A program made the translations under genes and the position numbers. A DNA stretch of 61,105 bases. Origin: Candidatus Melainabacteria bacterium GWF2_37_15. Its GTDB lineage: Bacteria > Cyanobacteriota > Vampirovibrionia > Gastranaerophilales > UBA9971. A model generated the notes under the pieces. The model searched no databases, was not told the DNA's origin, and saw nothing but the letters and a program-made list of their open reading frames with translations. The stretch covers positions 1 to 61,105 of the forward strand of contig MFRL01000064.1 in the NCBI GenBank assembly GCA_001784565.1, written 5' to 3'. Below, piece by piece: positions 18,594 through 27,575 of this stretch; position 1 is the stretch's first letter; each line of letters opens with the position of its first letter.

Positions 18594-19079
18594 TTATGCT
18601 AATATATTAAGCGGTTTTCTTTTATTATTTTTAGAGTTCTGTTCAGGGTTCTGTTCGTTTTCTGCAAGTTTTGACTCAAATTGCTGGCGTTCCATGTTTG
18701 CTCGCTTCGCACTAAATAGAACTTGCCTTCCTCTATTTGCAATTGTTTTATCAGCATCAGATAACCCATCTGAAGGGGCTTCTGCTCCTGAAATTGTATG
18801 TTCTGCTGCTCTGATTGTTTTATCAATTGTTGACCTGGAAGCAGTAAAGTTTATGGGGGCAGGAATTGAAATAACCTGATGGCCGCCAATTATTGCTTCC
18901 ATTGATTGTCCCTTGCCAAAAGCAATTTTTTGCCTGATATAAACAGGAGTACCAACAGCCTGCGGGCCTGCTGCGCTTTTATGCGCTTCTTCATGCGCAA
19001 TTACTTTGGAGTTTTGCGCTTGAATTCTGGATTTCATCGCAGCAAATCCATTATTATTCATAACAGGGTTTATAGACAC
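18594..19079 (-). CDS. SprA-related putative metalloprotease (HExxH)
   Basis: The 161-aa protein carries H29-E-E-A-H33 followed by KSAAG, then a GGHQVISIPAP segment and a conserved helical IDKTIRAAEHTI block. This matches the SprA-related family (PF12118), annotated as putative metalloproteases from the HExxH motif; activity is not established. The Lys/Asn/Glu-rich tail ends in KPLNILA, almost the same as the paralogue at 27576-28163. No signal peptide is evident. It is convergent with rpsP. Confidence 0.8.
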   Translation of the reverse strand: MSINPVMNNNGFAAMKSRIQAQNSKVIAHEEAHKSAAGPQAVGTPVYIRQKIAFGKGQSMEAIIGGHQVISIPAPINFTASRSTIDKTIRAAEHTISGAEAPSDGLSDADKTIANRGRQVLFSAKRANMERQQFESKLAENEQNPEQNSKNNKRKPLNILA

Positions 19080-19169
19080 TTTTACCTCAATGACATAGCT
19101 TCACCAATTATATTAAAACCGGGATCAGGCAAAAATTAACACTTTGCGCAACAAAAATTTACATAAAAA

Positions 19170-20732
19170 TTATAGATTATAACCTAATCTGTCCTGCAAG
19201 TTTTTATCCACAACAAACAGCGCGTCATTTCCTGCAAACTGTTCAAGTGCCACCCTTTTGCTCAGTACATCCTGCTGTGCCCGATATTTCAGATCCAGGG
19301 TTTCATTGTAAAAAACATCCGCAACATTGACCAGTTCAGGTTTTGATATTTTTATGGCATCCATATAATCTTTGCTCGCTTGTTCCATATTTTCAACAAG
19401 CATTAGATCCATTAATGAACTTAAATAGTTATGATAAAGCACTATCAGCTTTTCCTGAAGTGAGTCGGTTTCTTGCGCAAGCAAAACCAGGTCAGCATCT
19501 GTTACTTTTGATAAATGAGCATTTATTTTGCTGTCATCAGAAAGCACAGATGTAAGTAAATTTCCGCTAAACATTGCTGTTCCTGCTGACACAGGATCAC
19601 CTAACCCTAATCCAACAATCGGAGCCACGCTTGCCAGAGGAGATAAAATTTGCTTAACTAAAGTCTTTTTCTCCACATCTCCGTTAGGATTAGACAATTT
19701 GAGGATAGCAAACCTTATAGTTTCACTATTTTCTACACCAGCCTCCCATAAAATTTGCAGATCAGCAAGGATTTCCTTTCTTTCGTCTTCCATTTCATCA
19801 GCGATTTCTCTCGCCAGCGCTCTTATATCTAAATTATCGGACTCTACTTTGCCTTCTACAACCTGCGGTACAGGTGGTCCTTCCTTTTTATCTATGGATT
19901 CTGCTTTCAAATCTTCTAACAATGAAGTTTTGCCAAGATTTAAACCAGTGACCTCCTCTCCACCGGCAAGCCTTTCTAATTCCAGACGGTTAAGCTTAAT
20001 TTTTTGCTTAATTTCGATTTCAGTCCTCATAGCCTTGTTGTATAAGGTATTAGAAGTTAACATTACGGCGAATTCATCAGATTCCAGAGCATCAGAGTAC
20101 ATTTTGTTAAACTTTATGGTATTTTCTCTTGCTACTTTATAAGCTTCAAGATTACCTTTGTAGTCATAATAGTTTCTTATAATCTTATCCTGCAGGTCTT
20201 CAACAAGCCTTGCAAGATGGATAAGTTCTGTATCAGTCATAGGCATTTGTTTTGGCAAATTTTTATCAGCAATATACCTGCCTGCCAAACCGCCGCCAAA
20301 AGAAGATGCGCCTGATGTAACAGGATCAGCTCCTAGAATGCCCGGCAGCATTGCCGCACCACGGATAAGCGTTGCAAGAGTTTTAGTCATTCTGGATGAA
20401 GTAATCCTTCTCTTGTCAGGAGGAAGGGATAATTTTTGTAAAGCGAACGTAATGACAGGATTTCGTTTAACTGTAGACTCCCACAATACTTTTATGTCTT
20501 CAATATCCATTTTTTTCTGATCCTGGAGGTAATATTTCATCATTTCCTCCTTAGAATCAAACAGGTCATTGTTTATTTCCTGTGCTGGCTCACTGAGTTC
20601 AATTTTGTGTTTGCTTGTATCTACTAAATTCAACGCTATTTCTGCAGAAGAAAACTGGTTGAGCGCAAAAAACGCTGCAACTGATAATACACACATCCTG
20701 GATATTTTCTTTTTAAAAATAAAATTCTTCAA
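19170..20732 (-). CDS. Exported protein with two homologous ~190-residue domains, unknown
   Basis: The TTG start is chosen because GGGGTGAGG lies just upstream and a signal peptide follows (basic start, hydrophobic CVLSVAAFFAL, cleavage near SSA-E at ~30). The mature part is an internal duplication. Residues ~78-270 and ~323-505 share LWE(S/A)xVxN-type, FAxxKLSxP, DPV[TS][SA]G, and TDxxLxxLAxxxxxLQ[DE]K motifs, then a long helical segment ending LExxAGxxxL. The helical pattern with LE.(L/F)AG vaguely recalls TolC-like coils, but length and arrangement do not fit a TolC protein. It starts 32 bp after feoB and may be co-transcribed with it. Confidence 0.7.
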   Translation of the reverse strand: MKNFIFKKKISRMCVLSVAAFFALNQFSSAEIALNLVDTSKHKIELSEPAQEINNDLFDSKEEMMKYYLQDQKKMDIEDIKVLWESTVKRNPVITFALQKLSLPPDKRRITSSRMTKTLATLIRGAAMLPGILGADPVTSGASSFGGGLAGRYIADKNLPKQMPMTDTELIHLARLVEDLQDKIIRNYYDYKGNLEAYKVARENTIKFNKMYSDALESDEFAVMLTSNTLYNKAMRTEIEIKQKIKLNRLELERLAGGEEVTGLNLGKTSLLEDLKAESIDKKEGPPVPQVVEGKVESDNLDIRALAREIADEMEDERKEILADLQILWEAGVENSETIRFAILKLSNPNGDVEKKTLVKQILSPLASVAPIVGLGLGDPVSAGTAMFSGNLLTSVLSDDSKINAHLSKVTDADLVLLAQETDSLQEKLIVLYHNYLSSLMDLMLVENMEQASKDYMDAIKISKPELVNVADVFYNETLDLKYRAQQDVLSKRVALEQFAGNDALFVVDKNLQDRLGYNL

Positions 20733-20764
20733 AGTGCCTCACCCCGGTATTTGGTTATATTAAG

Positions 20765-22630
20765 TTATAACACATTCAAAAAAAAATATAAAATTCTGGA
20801 TATAATTGCACCTGTTCCGAAAGCTAACACCCATGAACCAAACCAGATAAATGTCGCTTCCTTAAAGCCGCGCTCTTTGAAAAGCATCACCACTGCAGCA
20901 ATACAGGGGACAAACAATGTTAATACTATAAGGCTGACCAGTATTTGGATGTTGTTTAATATTGCTGTTCCTCCGCCCATTCCTGCCATCTCTGCCAGTC
21001 CTGCTGCGCCAAAATCCCTTCTTATCAAACCCATAATAAACATATTTGCTGTTTCTTTTGGTAAATTCAGCAGGCCAACAGTCAATGGCTCAAATAAGTG
21101 CTGGATTATAGCCAGAGCATTTGTAATATGCAGCACGGAAATAATTAGAAAACCTAATATAAAAATGGGGGTTGCTTCCTGTAAAAAATACCACGTTTTA
21201 ACCAATGTTTTACTAAGCACATTTTTAAGGAGAGGTACTCTCATAGGTGGAAGTTCAATGAATAAATCAGTCGATTTACCGGGCAAAAGCCGGTTAAGCG
21301 CTGTTCCAACCAGGGCCATTAAGATAAAGAGCGTAGATAGATAGATAAGCCATGGGACTAATCCTCCAATAACCGCAATAAGTCCTAGTATAATGCCGAT
21401 TTGTGCGGAACAGGGCACTATTAAATTAAGGATTGCGGTTGCAATTGTCCTTTCTCGCTTGGAGCCAAGTATTCTGGTGGTTATTGTTGCCATTGTGACG
21501 CAGCCGAATCCGAGTATTACAGGTATGATTGCCCTGCCGTTGAGCCCGATTTTGGACATAAACCTGTCAGATAGTACGGCGAGCCTGGGAAGGTAGCCTG
21601 AGTCCTCCAGAATCGACATAAATATGTAGAAACCGAAGATCATAGGCAGTAAAACCCCTATTAAATACTGCACTGTCATTGTTAGTATTCCGAATTCGCC
21701 AATGAGTATTTCATTTATAGCGCCAGATGGGATAATTTTTACAACAATTTCAGTTATCCAGGGAATATAATGGGTTGCTATTATTTCATTTTCAAGGAAA
21801 TTAACCAGGTCACCTGCTATAAACACTCCCACTACCTTATAAAGAAGGTAAAGCATAAATATTGTAGTTATTGCGCCGATGTAGGGATTAAGTAGGAGGT
21901 TACCCACTATATACGAGATATTAACCTGTTTTTCCACTTCTGAAATAACCTCAGCAATTATTTGGGTTATATTCTTTCTTATTTCACTGTAAACTTGTTC
22001 TTTTTTTATTGAATCATTATCCAGTTCAAGTATTTGTGCAATTTTTTCCTTTACAGATAATTGGTGGCAGGAAAGTTTATATTCTTTATCTCTGATACTT
22101 TTTAAAATCTCGGATATTCCTTTATTTGCAACAGCTACAGCCGGAATAACCTTGACTCCCAGCAGGTTTTCAAGTTTTTCAAAATCAATCTGGATTCCTC
22201 TAATTTTTGCTTCATCTGTCTGGTTAACTACAACAATCAGCGGCAAATCAAGTTCAAGTAACTGATAGGTAAGAAAAAGGTCTCGCTCAAGGCTCAATGC
22301 ACTTGTTACGTTAATTATGATGTCTGATTTTTCAATTATTTTCCTTGTAACAACTTCATCATCAGTATAATTGCCGATAGAATAAGCGCCCGGTGTGTCA
22401 ATTATTTCCCCTTCCTTGATAAAAGCTTTGGAAACATCAACTGTAGTGCCGGGGTAATTACTTACCTCAGCGTAATAACACCCGGTCAATGCATTAAACA
22501 TAGCGGATTTGCCCACGTTAGGGTTACCGACCAGAGCTATTTTAGGCTGCCCTTCATCTTTACAAATTTGAGCACCTTTCCAGTCAGCACCCTTCCAGCA
22601 ATTTTTACAATCACAACCCAATAAACTCAT
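20765..22630 (-). CDS. feoB: Ferrous iron transporter FeoB
   Basis: The 621-aa inner-membrane Fe(II) transporter has an N-terminal G domain: G1 GNPNVGKS (35-42), G3 DTPG and G4 NQTD. The helical spacer and two GATE repeats of membrane helices follow (VILGFGCV and FVPCIAAV motifs). A short N-terminal extension carries C6xC8xxC11 and C23 before the G domain. The protein is at the short end of the family but has no visible truncation. No feoA or feoC is adjacent. The exported protein at 19170 follows in the same direction. Confidence 0.95.
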   Translation of the reverse strand: MSLLGCDCKNCWKGADWKGAQICKDEGQPKIALVGNPNVGKSAMFNALTGCYYAEVSNYPGTTVDVSKAFIKEGEIIDTPGAYSIGNYTDDEVVTRKIIEKSDIIINVTSALSLERDLFLTYQLLELDLPLIVVVNQTDEAKIRGIQIDFEKLENLLGVKVIPAVAVANKGISEILKSIRDKEYKLSCHQLSVKEKIAQILELDNDSIKKEQVYSEIRKNITQIIAEVISEVEKQVNISYIVGNLLLNPYIGAITTIFMLYLLYKVVGVFIAGDLVNFLENEIIATHYIPWITEIVVKIIPSGAINEILIGEFGILTMTVQYLIGVLLPMIFGFYIFMSILEDSGYLPRLAVLSDRFMSKIGLNGRAIIPVILGFGCVTMATITTRILGSKRERTIATAILNLIVPCSAQIGIILGLIAVIGGLVPWLIYLSTLFILMALVGTALNRLLPGKSTDLFIELPPMRVPLLKNVLSKTLVKTWYFLQEATPIFILGFLIISVLHITNALAIIQHLFEPLTVGLLNLPKETANMFIMGLIRRDFGAAGLAEMAGMGGGTAILNNIQILVSLIVLTLFVPCIAAVVMLFKERGFKEATFIWFGSWVLAFGTGAIISRILYFFLNVL

Positions 22631-22708
22631 TTATATCTTATTCCGCCTCTTATTGAAAAATATTCTCAATAATCATTGTCCAATAAATAATACCTGATTG
22701 TCAATAAT

Positions 22709-23446
22709 TTAGTAATTAATGGAACCGTGTTTTATAATTTCTGCGGTACAGCCAAGGCCAAATCCAGGCGCACCGCTAACATCTTCGTTAGTATCACCGG
22801 ATGCCGGGTCACAGCCTCTGGCATAATCATCAAATGCACCTGATGGGTATACCGTTCCATTTTTTACAATCTTGAAGTGAAAATAATCCCTTCCAATTTG
22901 ATTTGGTGGTTTTAAGCCGTTTATATCAATACCTACAGCTCCACAAATAGTTTCGTAGAGAGGGCTAGTCGGATCGGCAGATTTTGATGATGTGCAATTA
23001 CCTGCACCTAAATCGACTAATGTGATAGATATGCCATCAGCTAACCTTGCTTTCGCCCAATTAAAATCATCAACACTTCCTGGCAGAGTTGTTCCATTTA
23101 AATATTTATATGACGTATAGAAGCAACCTTGTCCTGCATTAGTATCACAATCTTTAGCTATTTTAAAATATGGTTTTAGGGCATCCCATACCTGTTGATT
23201 TCCCGCTTGATCAAGGTTACCGGTAAATGCTCCGCAGACTGCAAGGTCTCCAATACAGTCATTATCAAGAGAATATCGCTTTATAACCTGATTTAATACT
23301 GATGAATACTTCTTTACTTTTGCGGCTGCTTCCGCATTTTGGCTGTTTTGTATTAAAGCAGGTATAGTTAGAGCTGCAACAACTCCTATTACAGCAAGAG
23401 TCACCAGTACTTCTGCAAGGGTAAAAGCTTTTGTTTTTTTTAACAT
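22709..23446 (-). CDS. Type IV pilin/pseudopilin-like protein
   Basis: The N-terminus MLKKTKAFTLAEVLVTL is a prepilin signal with F+1 and E+5, followed by a long hydrophobic helix and a Q/N-rich amphipathic stretch. The 245-aa globular part has eight or more cysteines. It belongs to the 'FTLAEV' secreted family that is abundant in this lineage; the exact role (minor pilin or type II secretion pseudopilin) cannot be told. No good Shine-Dalgarno sequence is visible. The divergent gene at 23574 starts 127 bp away. Confidence 0.82.
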   Translation of the reverse strand: MLKKTKAFTLAEVLVTLAVIGVVAALTIPALIQNSQNAEAAAKVKKYSSVLNQVIKRYSLDNDCIGDLAVCGAFTGNLDQAGNQQVWDALKPYFKIAKDCDTNAGQGCFYTSYKYLNGTTLPGSVDDFNWAKARLADGISITLVDLGAGNCTSSKSADPTSPLYETICGAVGIDINGLKPPNQIGRDYFHFKIVKNGTVYPSGAFDDYARGCDPASGDTNEDVSGAPGFGLGCTAEIIKHGSINY

Positions 23447-23573
23447 ATATTACTATTTTAATGTATTTTTGAAAAAATTTCATACATTAATAATCTCTAT
23501 TAGAAACGTGTCCGATAAATTTGCCTGATAAATACTTTAAAATTATGCAAAAGGGGAAAAAGGAGAGGTCGTA

Positions 23574-24029
23574 ATGAAGTATTTAATTTTATTATTGTCA
23601 TTCCTGCTGCTTTCATTGCCTGCAACAGGCGCAAATTATGCAGATATGGCTCACAAAGCTTACAAAAATAAAGACTACGTTAAAGCGGCAGAATATTATG
23701 AACAAGCATATCAGCAGGATAAATCAGACGTTTATCTTGATAATGCCATAGCAGCCTACCTAAGCCATGCATTTAATCTTACAAACGATAAAGAATATGA
23801 CCAAGCTATAAAGTACTGCGAAAAGGTATTATCATTGAAACCGGGCTATTCAAACGCACAGGAACTCTTATGTGAAATTTACTATTCCAGGGGTACAGAT
23901 AGTTATTTCAATGGGAATGGAGAAGAAGCAAGAATACATATGGAAAAATCTTTGCAATACAGCGTCTTACCGGAACAAAAACAACGCGCTCTCGATGAAT
24001 TAAGGGACTGGAAAATCCAGTATTATTAA
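23574..24029 (+). CDS. Exported small TPR protein
   Basis: AAGGAGAGG precedes the ATG. A signal peptide (LLLSFLLLSLPATGA) is followed by about three TPR units, for example AYKNKDYVKAAEYYEQAYQ and DKEYDQAIKYCEKVLSL. At 151 aa it is a small periplasmic or surface adaptor. The nnr gene starts 17 bp downstream, suggesting shared transcription without an obvious functional link. Confidence 0.78.
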   Translation: MKYLILLLSFLLLSLPATGANYADMAHKAYKNKDYVKAAEYYEQAYQQDKSDVYLDNAIAAYLSHAFNLTNDKEYDQAIKYCEKVLSLKPGYSNAQELLCEIYYSRGTDSYFNGNGEEARIHMEKSLQYSVLPEQKQRALDELRDWKIQYY

Positions 24030-24046
24030 GGTAAATTAGAATAATT

Positions 24047-25573
24047 ATGATAAAAGTATTATCAAGCCGACAAATGAAGCAGGTCGACCAGAGAGCCATA
24101 GAAGAGCTGGGAATCCCCGGTGTGCTGCTAATGGAGAACGCTGGCAGGTCTGTCTGCGAAAAAGTAATTGAAATAACAGAAAATGAAGAAAAAAGCGTTC
24201 TTGTAATTTGTGGAAAAGGTAACAATGGCGGAGATGGGTTTGTTGCGGCAAGGCATTTGATTGAAAATTCCGTACAAACAACAGTTATTTCACTTTTCCG
24301 ACCTGAAAATCTGTCCGGAGATGCACTGCTTAATCACAATATACTCGAAAATTTCACAGAAATTATTTATTTTGACGATATTCCAATTAATAAATTCAAG
24401 GAAATTATTTCCCTGTCTGATATAGTGGTTGATGCTGTCTTTGGAACAGGCTTGAATAGTGAAATTCATGGTTTCCAGCTAGATGTAATTGAATCTATAA
24501 ACGAGTATGCTGAAGGTGAAATAGTTTCTGTTGATATCCCTTCCGGTGTGAATGCCGAAACAGGCGATGTTATGGGTAGTGCGGTTATTGCAGACTACAC
24601 TGTGACTTTCCATTCGCCAAAAATCGGACATTTACTGTACCCGGGGGCGGACTACTGCGGAGAAATTATGGTATATCCTATTGGAATTCCTGAGTTTCTC
24701 AGTGAAGAAGTTAAAGAATACAATAATTATCTTATTACATCGCATTATGCCCACATATCCCTGCCGTTCAGGCCGGAGGATGGCCATAAAGGCACTTTCG
24801 GCAAGGTATTCAACATTGCGGGAAGCTTTACAATGACAGGAGCTGCTTATATGTGCGCAATGTCATCTCTTCTTGTCGGAGCGGGATATACTATCCTTGC
24901 TGCACCGGAATCCGTTATACCTATCGTGGCTGCCAAAGCTTCGGAAATCGTGTATTTGCCTTTAAATGAGAATAATGCGCTTGATAAAAGCGCAGAAAGC
25001 GACGTTATTTTAATTGGGCCGGGACTTGGTACGGAAGAAGCAACTGTTCGTTTTGTTTCAAACTTTATCCAGCAGGTCACAAACAGGGGCGATAAAGTCA
25101 TAGTCGACGGTGACGGTTTAAATTGCCTAGCTATGCAGGAGCGTGTAGTTTTGCCGCTGAATTCAATTATAACCCCGCACCCAAAAGAGCTTTCCAGGTT
25201 AATGAAAATACCAGTTGAGGAAATACTAAGAAATAAACTTCAATCAGCAAAACAGGCAGCCGCCCAATTCAACACAATTGTAGTTTTAAAAGGTGCAAAC
25301 ACGATAATTGCAGAGCCTAACGGAAATGCCTACATAAACACAACAGGAAACACAGGACTAGCAACTGCAGGAAGCGGAGATGTGCTGGCTGGAATGATTG
25401 CGGGTTTTGTGGCACAGAGTATTGAGTTGCGGACTGCTGCTATTCTGGGAGTATTCCTGCATGGATTCGCTGCTAATATTGCGTTAGAGGAAATTAATGA
25501 GTATTCACTAACTGCCGAGAAGTTAATGGAATATGTTCCGGTAGCTATAAACAGAGTGTTAAACATAGACTAA
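24047..25573 (+). CDS. nnr: Bifunctional NAD(P)HX epimerase/dehydratase
   Basis: This repair enzyme restores damaged hydrated NAD(P)H. The N-terminal YjeF_N epimerase (~1-215) contains ENAGRSV and GKGNNGGDGFVAARHL. The C-terminal YjeF_C ATP/ADP-dependent dehydratase (~225-505) contains ILIGPGLGT, VIVDGDGLN, ITPHPKELSRL and the TAGSGDVLAGMIAG phosphate-binding loop. The 508-aa fused form is standard in bacteria. Only a weak AAGGT lies upstream. The next gene starts 17 bp downstream. Confidence 0.95.
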   Translation: MIKVLSSRQMKQVDQRAIEELGIPGVLLMENAGRSVCEKVIEITENEEKSVLVICGKGNNGGDGFVAARHLIENSVQTTVISLFRPENLSGDALLNHNILENFTEIIYFDDIPINKFKEIISLSDIVVDAVFGTGLNSEIHGFQLDVIESINEYAEGEIVSVDIPSGVNAETGDVMGSAVIADYTVTFHSPKIGHLLYPGADYCGEIMVYPIGIPEFLSEEVKEYNNYLITSHYAHISLPFRPEDGHKGTFGKVFNIAGSFTMTGAAYMCAMSSLLVGAGYTILAAPESVIPIVAAKASEIVYLPLNENNALDKSAESDVILIGPGLGTEEATVRFVSNFIQQVTNRGDKVIVDGDGLNCLAMQERVVLPLNSIITPHPKELSRLMKIPVEEILRNKLQSAKQAAAQFNTIVVLKGANTIIAEPNGNAYINTTGNTGLATAGSGDVLAGMIAGFVAQSIELRTAAILGVFLHGFAANIALEEINEYSLTAEKLMEYVPVAINRVLNID

Positions 25574-25590
25574 GAGAAGGAGATTCAACT

Positions 25591-25983
25591 ATGCAAAGTC
25601 AATACCTTATACTTGCTGAAAATATTGTCTATAAAAACAACAAACTCAGCTGTATAAACATTATGGATCAGTTTTTAGTTATAAAACAACCAACCGAAGC
25701 TTATTTTGACCTTGCTGCAATCTGCGGCCCGGGCTGGGATGAAGGCGAATATACTATCTCAATCAAGGTACAGCTTGATGACGAGGAAATCTTCGAGATT
25801 GGAGCAAGCAAAATAAATGTGCCCCACAAGGATTTTGTTTATAATGCGCTTGCTCAAAACCTGAAAGTCGCAATCAAAGAAGATATAAAGTATGTTAAAT
25901 TCTATGTTTATAAGGATAACGACCTTGTAATGCAGAGAGATTACAAAGTAGCTGCAATGTTTGTCCCGCAGGAAGTAGCTTAA
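25591..25983 (+). CDS. Small beta-rich protein, DUF6941-like
   Basis: AGAAGGAG precedes the ATG. The 130-aa product starts YLILAENIVY..NNKLSCINIMD and continues with alternating strands (YTISIKVQLDDEEIFEIG), resembling DUF6941 proteins in pattern, length and the N-terminal 'A(E/D)xxxxxxNKLSxxNIxD' phrase. The match is from memory and moderate. Function is unknown. It lies directly after nnr, and a bidirectional terminator separates it from gatD. Confidence 0.6.
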   Translation: MQSQYLILAENIVYKNNKLSCINIMDQFLVIKQPTEAYFDLAAICGPGWDEGEYTISIKVQLDDEEIFEIGASKINVPHKDFVYNALAQNLKVAIKEDIKYVKFYVYKDNDLVMQRDYKVAAMFVPQEVA

Positions 25984-26074
25984 TAGCTTATAAAATTGCA
26001 GTCAATGTATAACTTATTGGTGGCGTTGTAGGCGTTAATTTTATATATTCCATACTGTCCCTGGCGTTAAAAAG

Positions 26075-26130
26075 GTTTTTTAGGGGGAGAAATGTCCGCA
26101 CAGCGGCCATTTCTCCCCCTAAAAGTTTTT
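26075..26130. terminator. Bidirectional rho-independent terminator
   Basis: A long hairpin (TTTAGGGGGAGAAATG pairing with CATTTCTCCCCCTAAA, with an imperfect GC tip) has an A-run on the left and TTTTT on the right. It lies between two convergent genes and would serve both strands. Confidence 0.92.
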
Positions 26131-26134
26131 CGTA

Positions 26135-26863
26135 TTAATACTTTCTTTTTACAGCTCTATTGTGTGCAAGCCACTCGAATTCATCGTTAATTTCGGCTAA
26201 ATTAACCTGCCCGTAATTCCTTTCAAGGGATAGTTTTATTAAATAGTCAGTAAAATGTGGGTTTTTGGGCAGTAATGAACCATGTAAATAAGTGCCAAAA
26301 ACATTCTTTTTATAGGCTCCCTCTGATTTATCTTTACCGTTGTTGCCGTTCCCGATAATAACGCTACCAATTGGCTTTGTTTCACCTTCTAAATACGTTA
26401 GCCCGCTATGGTTTTCAAACCCTGTCAAAGTATTAGTATTATTTAGTGGTAAATCAGACAGCACTGTAACGTTTCCGATATATCTTGTATTTCCGGCGAT
26501 AGTGTATGCGTCTAAAAGGCTGATTCCTTTTAATTCCTCACCATCATGCGGCCGGTAATAATGTCCGAAAAGCTGGTATCCCCCGCAAATTGCCAGAAAA
26601 ACCGCACCGCTGTCCATGGCTTCATGAAGCGGGGTTTTTTGTTTCTGCAGTTCGTGAGAAACCGCGATTTGCTGCTGGTCCTGGCCTCCGCCTATAAAAT
26701 AAAAGTCGTAAAGCTCAGGGTTTATTTTATCGTTAATGCCGATTTCATGGACTTTTACGTCTATATTTCTCCACGTGCAACGTTTAATAAAGGCAGTTAC
26801 GTTGCCTTTATCACCATAAATGTTTAGTAAATCAGGGTATAAATGTGCTATGTTTATCTGCAT
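26135..26863 (-). CDS. gatD: Lipid II isoglutaminyl synthase, glutaminase subunit GatD
   Basis: The 242-aa protein matches the CobB/CobQ-type glutamine amidotransferase that supplies ammonia to MurT for D-Glu amidation of lipid II. It begins INIAHLYPDLLNIYGDKGN, has the nucleophile C93 in LAICGGYQLFG and the catalytic histidine in GTYLHGSLLPKNP (~193). Its partner MurT is usually encoded next to it, but no Mur-ligase-like gene is adjacent here. A cobyric-acid-synthase-like protein of other function is the main alternative. Confidence 0.85.
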   Translation of the reverse strand: MQINIAHLYPDLLNIYGDKGNVTAFIKRCTWRNIDVKVHEIGINDKINPELYDFYFIGGGQDQQQIAVSHELQKQKTPLHEAMDSGAVFLAICGGYQLFGHYYRPHDGEELKGISLLDAYTIAGNTRYIGNVTVLSDLPLNNTNTLTGFENHSGLTYLEGETKPIGSVIIGNGNNGKDKSEGAYKKNVFGTYLHGSLLPKNPHFTDYLIKLSLERNYGQVNLAEINDEFEWLAHNRAVKRKY

Positions 26864-26970
26864 TTTTATCCTGGAAAAATCCTACTTAAAGATATTTTAA
26901 CAGCAAATATTGTGATGAATAATATGTCAAAATCGAGAAATCCAATCGAGTAATTTTATAAGGAGGAAAA

Positions 26971-27486
26971 ATGAAAAAAATATTACTTCTGGTACTGGTA
27001 ACGACAGCCATTATGCTAAGTGGCACAATAAAAGCCGATGCTGCTCTGCCACAAAACTCCAACATGAGTACTGCAGAAACACTATACTATTCAGGTGAAT
27101 TCTGCAAATTTTATGACCTATTAGAGCGTGCCGATCTTAATAGAGTTTTAAAAGGGAGAGGGCCATATACGGTTTTTGCTCCATCAGATGCTGCTTTAGC
27201 CAATGTACCGCAGGATATGCTTAACAAACTCGCCGGCGCACAAAATCAATGCGAGTTGGAAAGAGCAATGAGATACCATATTGTTTCTGATTGTGTATCC
27301 TGTCAACAACTAGCTGCCGGTAGTACTATAAAAACCACGGATGGAAGATGTGTTTGCGCCGGAAATGCTGCAAATGCAATAACATTAAATAATGCAAGAA
27401 TCGTACAGAGTGTTAATACAAACAATGGCGTAATTCATGTTATTGATAACATACTATTGCCTAGCGATCAGTTAAGCTTAAGGTAA
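26971..27486 (+). CDS. Secreted fasciclin (FAS1) domain protein
   Basis: AAGGAGG precedes the ATG. A signal peptide (~1-26, ending ADA) is followed by one FAS1 domain, with the motif GPYTVFAPSDAALANVP and the closing NNGVIHVIDNILLP. Six cysteines (including a CVSC..CVCAG cluster) suggest disulfides. FAS1 domains act in adhesion or glycan binding. Length 171 is usual for a single-domain form. It is divergent from gatD, with a terminator downstream. Confidence 0.92.
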   Translation: MKKILLLVLVTTAIMLSGTIKADAALPQNSNMSTAETLYYSGEFCKFYDLLERADLNRVLKGRGPYTVFAPSDAALANVPQDMLNKLAGAQNQCELERAMRYHIVSDCVSCQQLAAGSTIKTTDGRCVCAGNAANAITLNNARIVQSVNTNNGVIHVIDNILLPSDQLSLR

Positions 27487-27502
27487 TTAATAAGAAAATA
27501 AA

Positions 27503-27541
27503 GAAAGTTTGGAAAAAAGTAAATTTTTCCAAACTTTTTGT
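27503..27541 (+). terminator. Rho-independent terminator after fasciclin gene
   Basis: AGTTTGGAAAAA pairs with TTTTTCCAAACT over a short loop and is followed by TTTTG. Confidence 0.88.
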
Positions 27542-27575
27542 TTTTATATATATAAGAAATTGTGAATTTTGTAAT

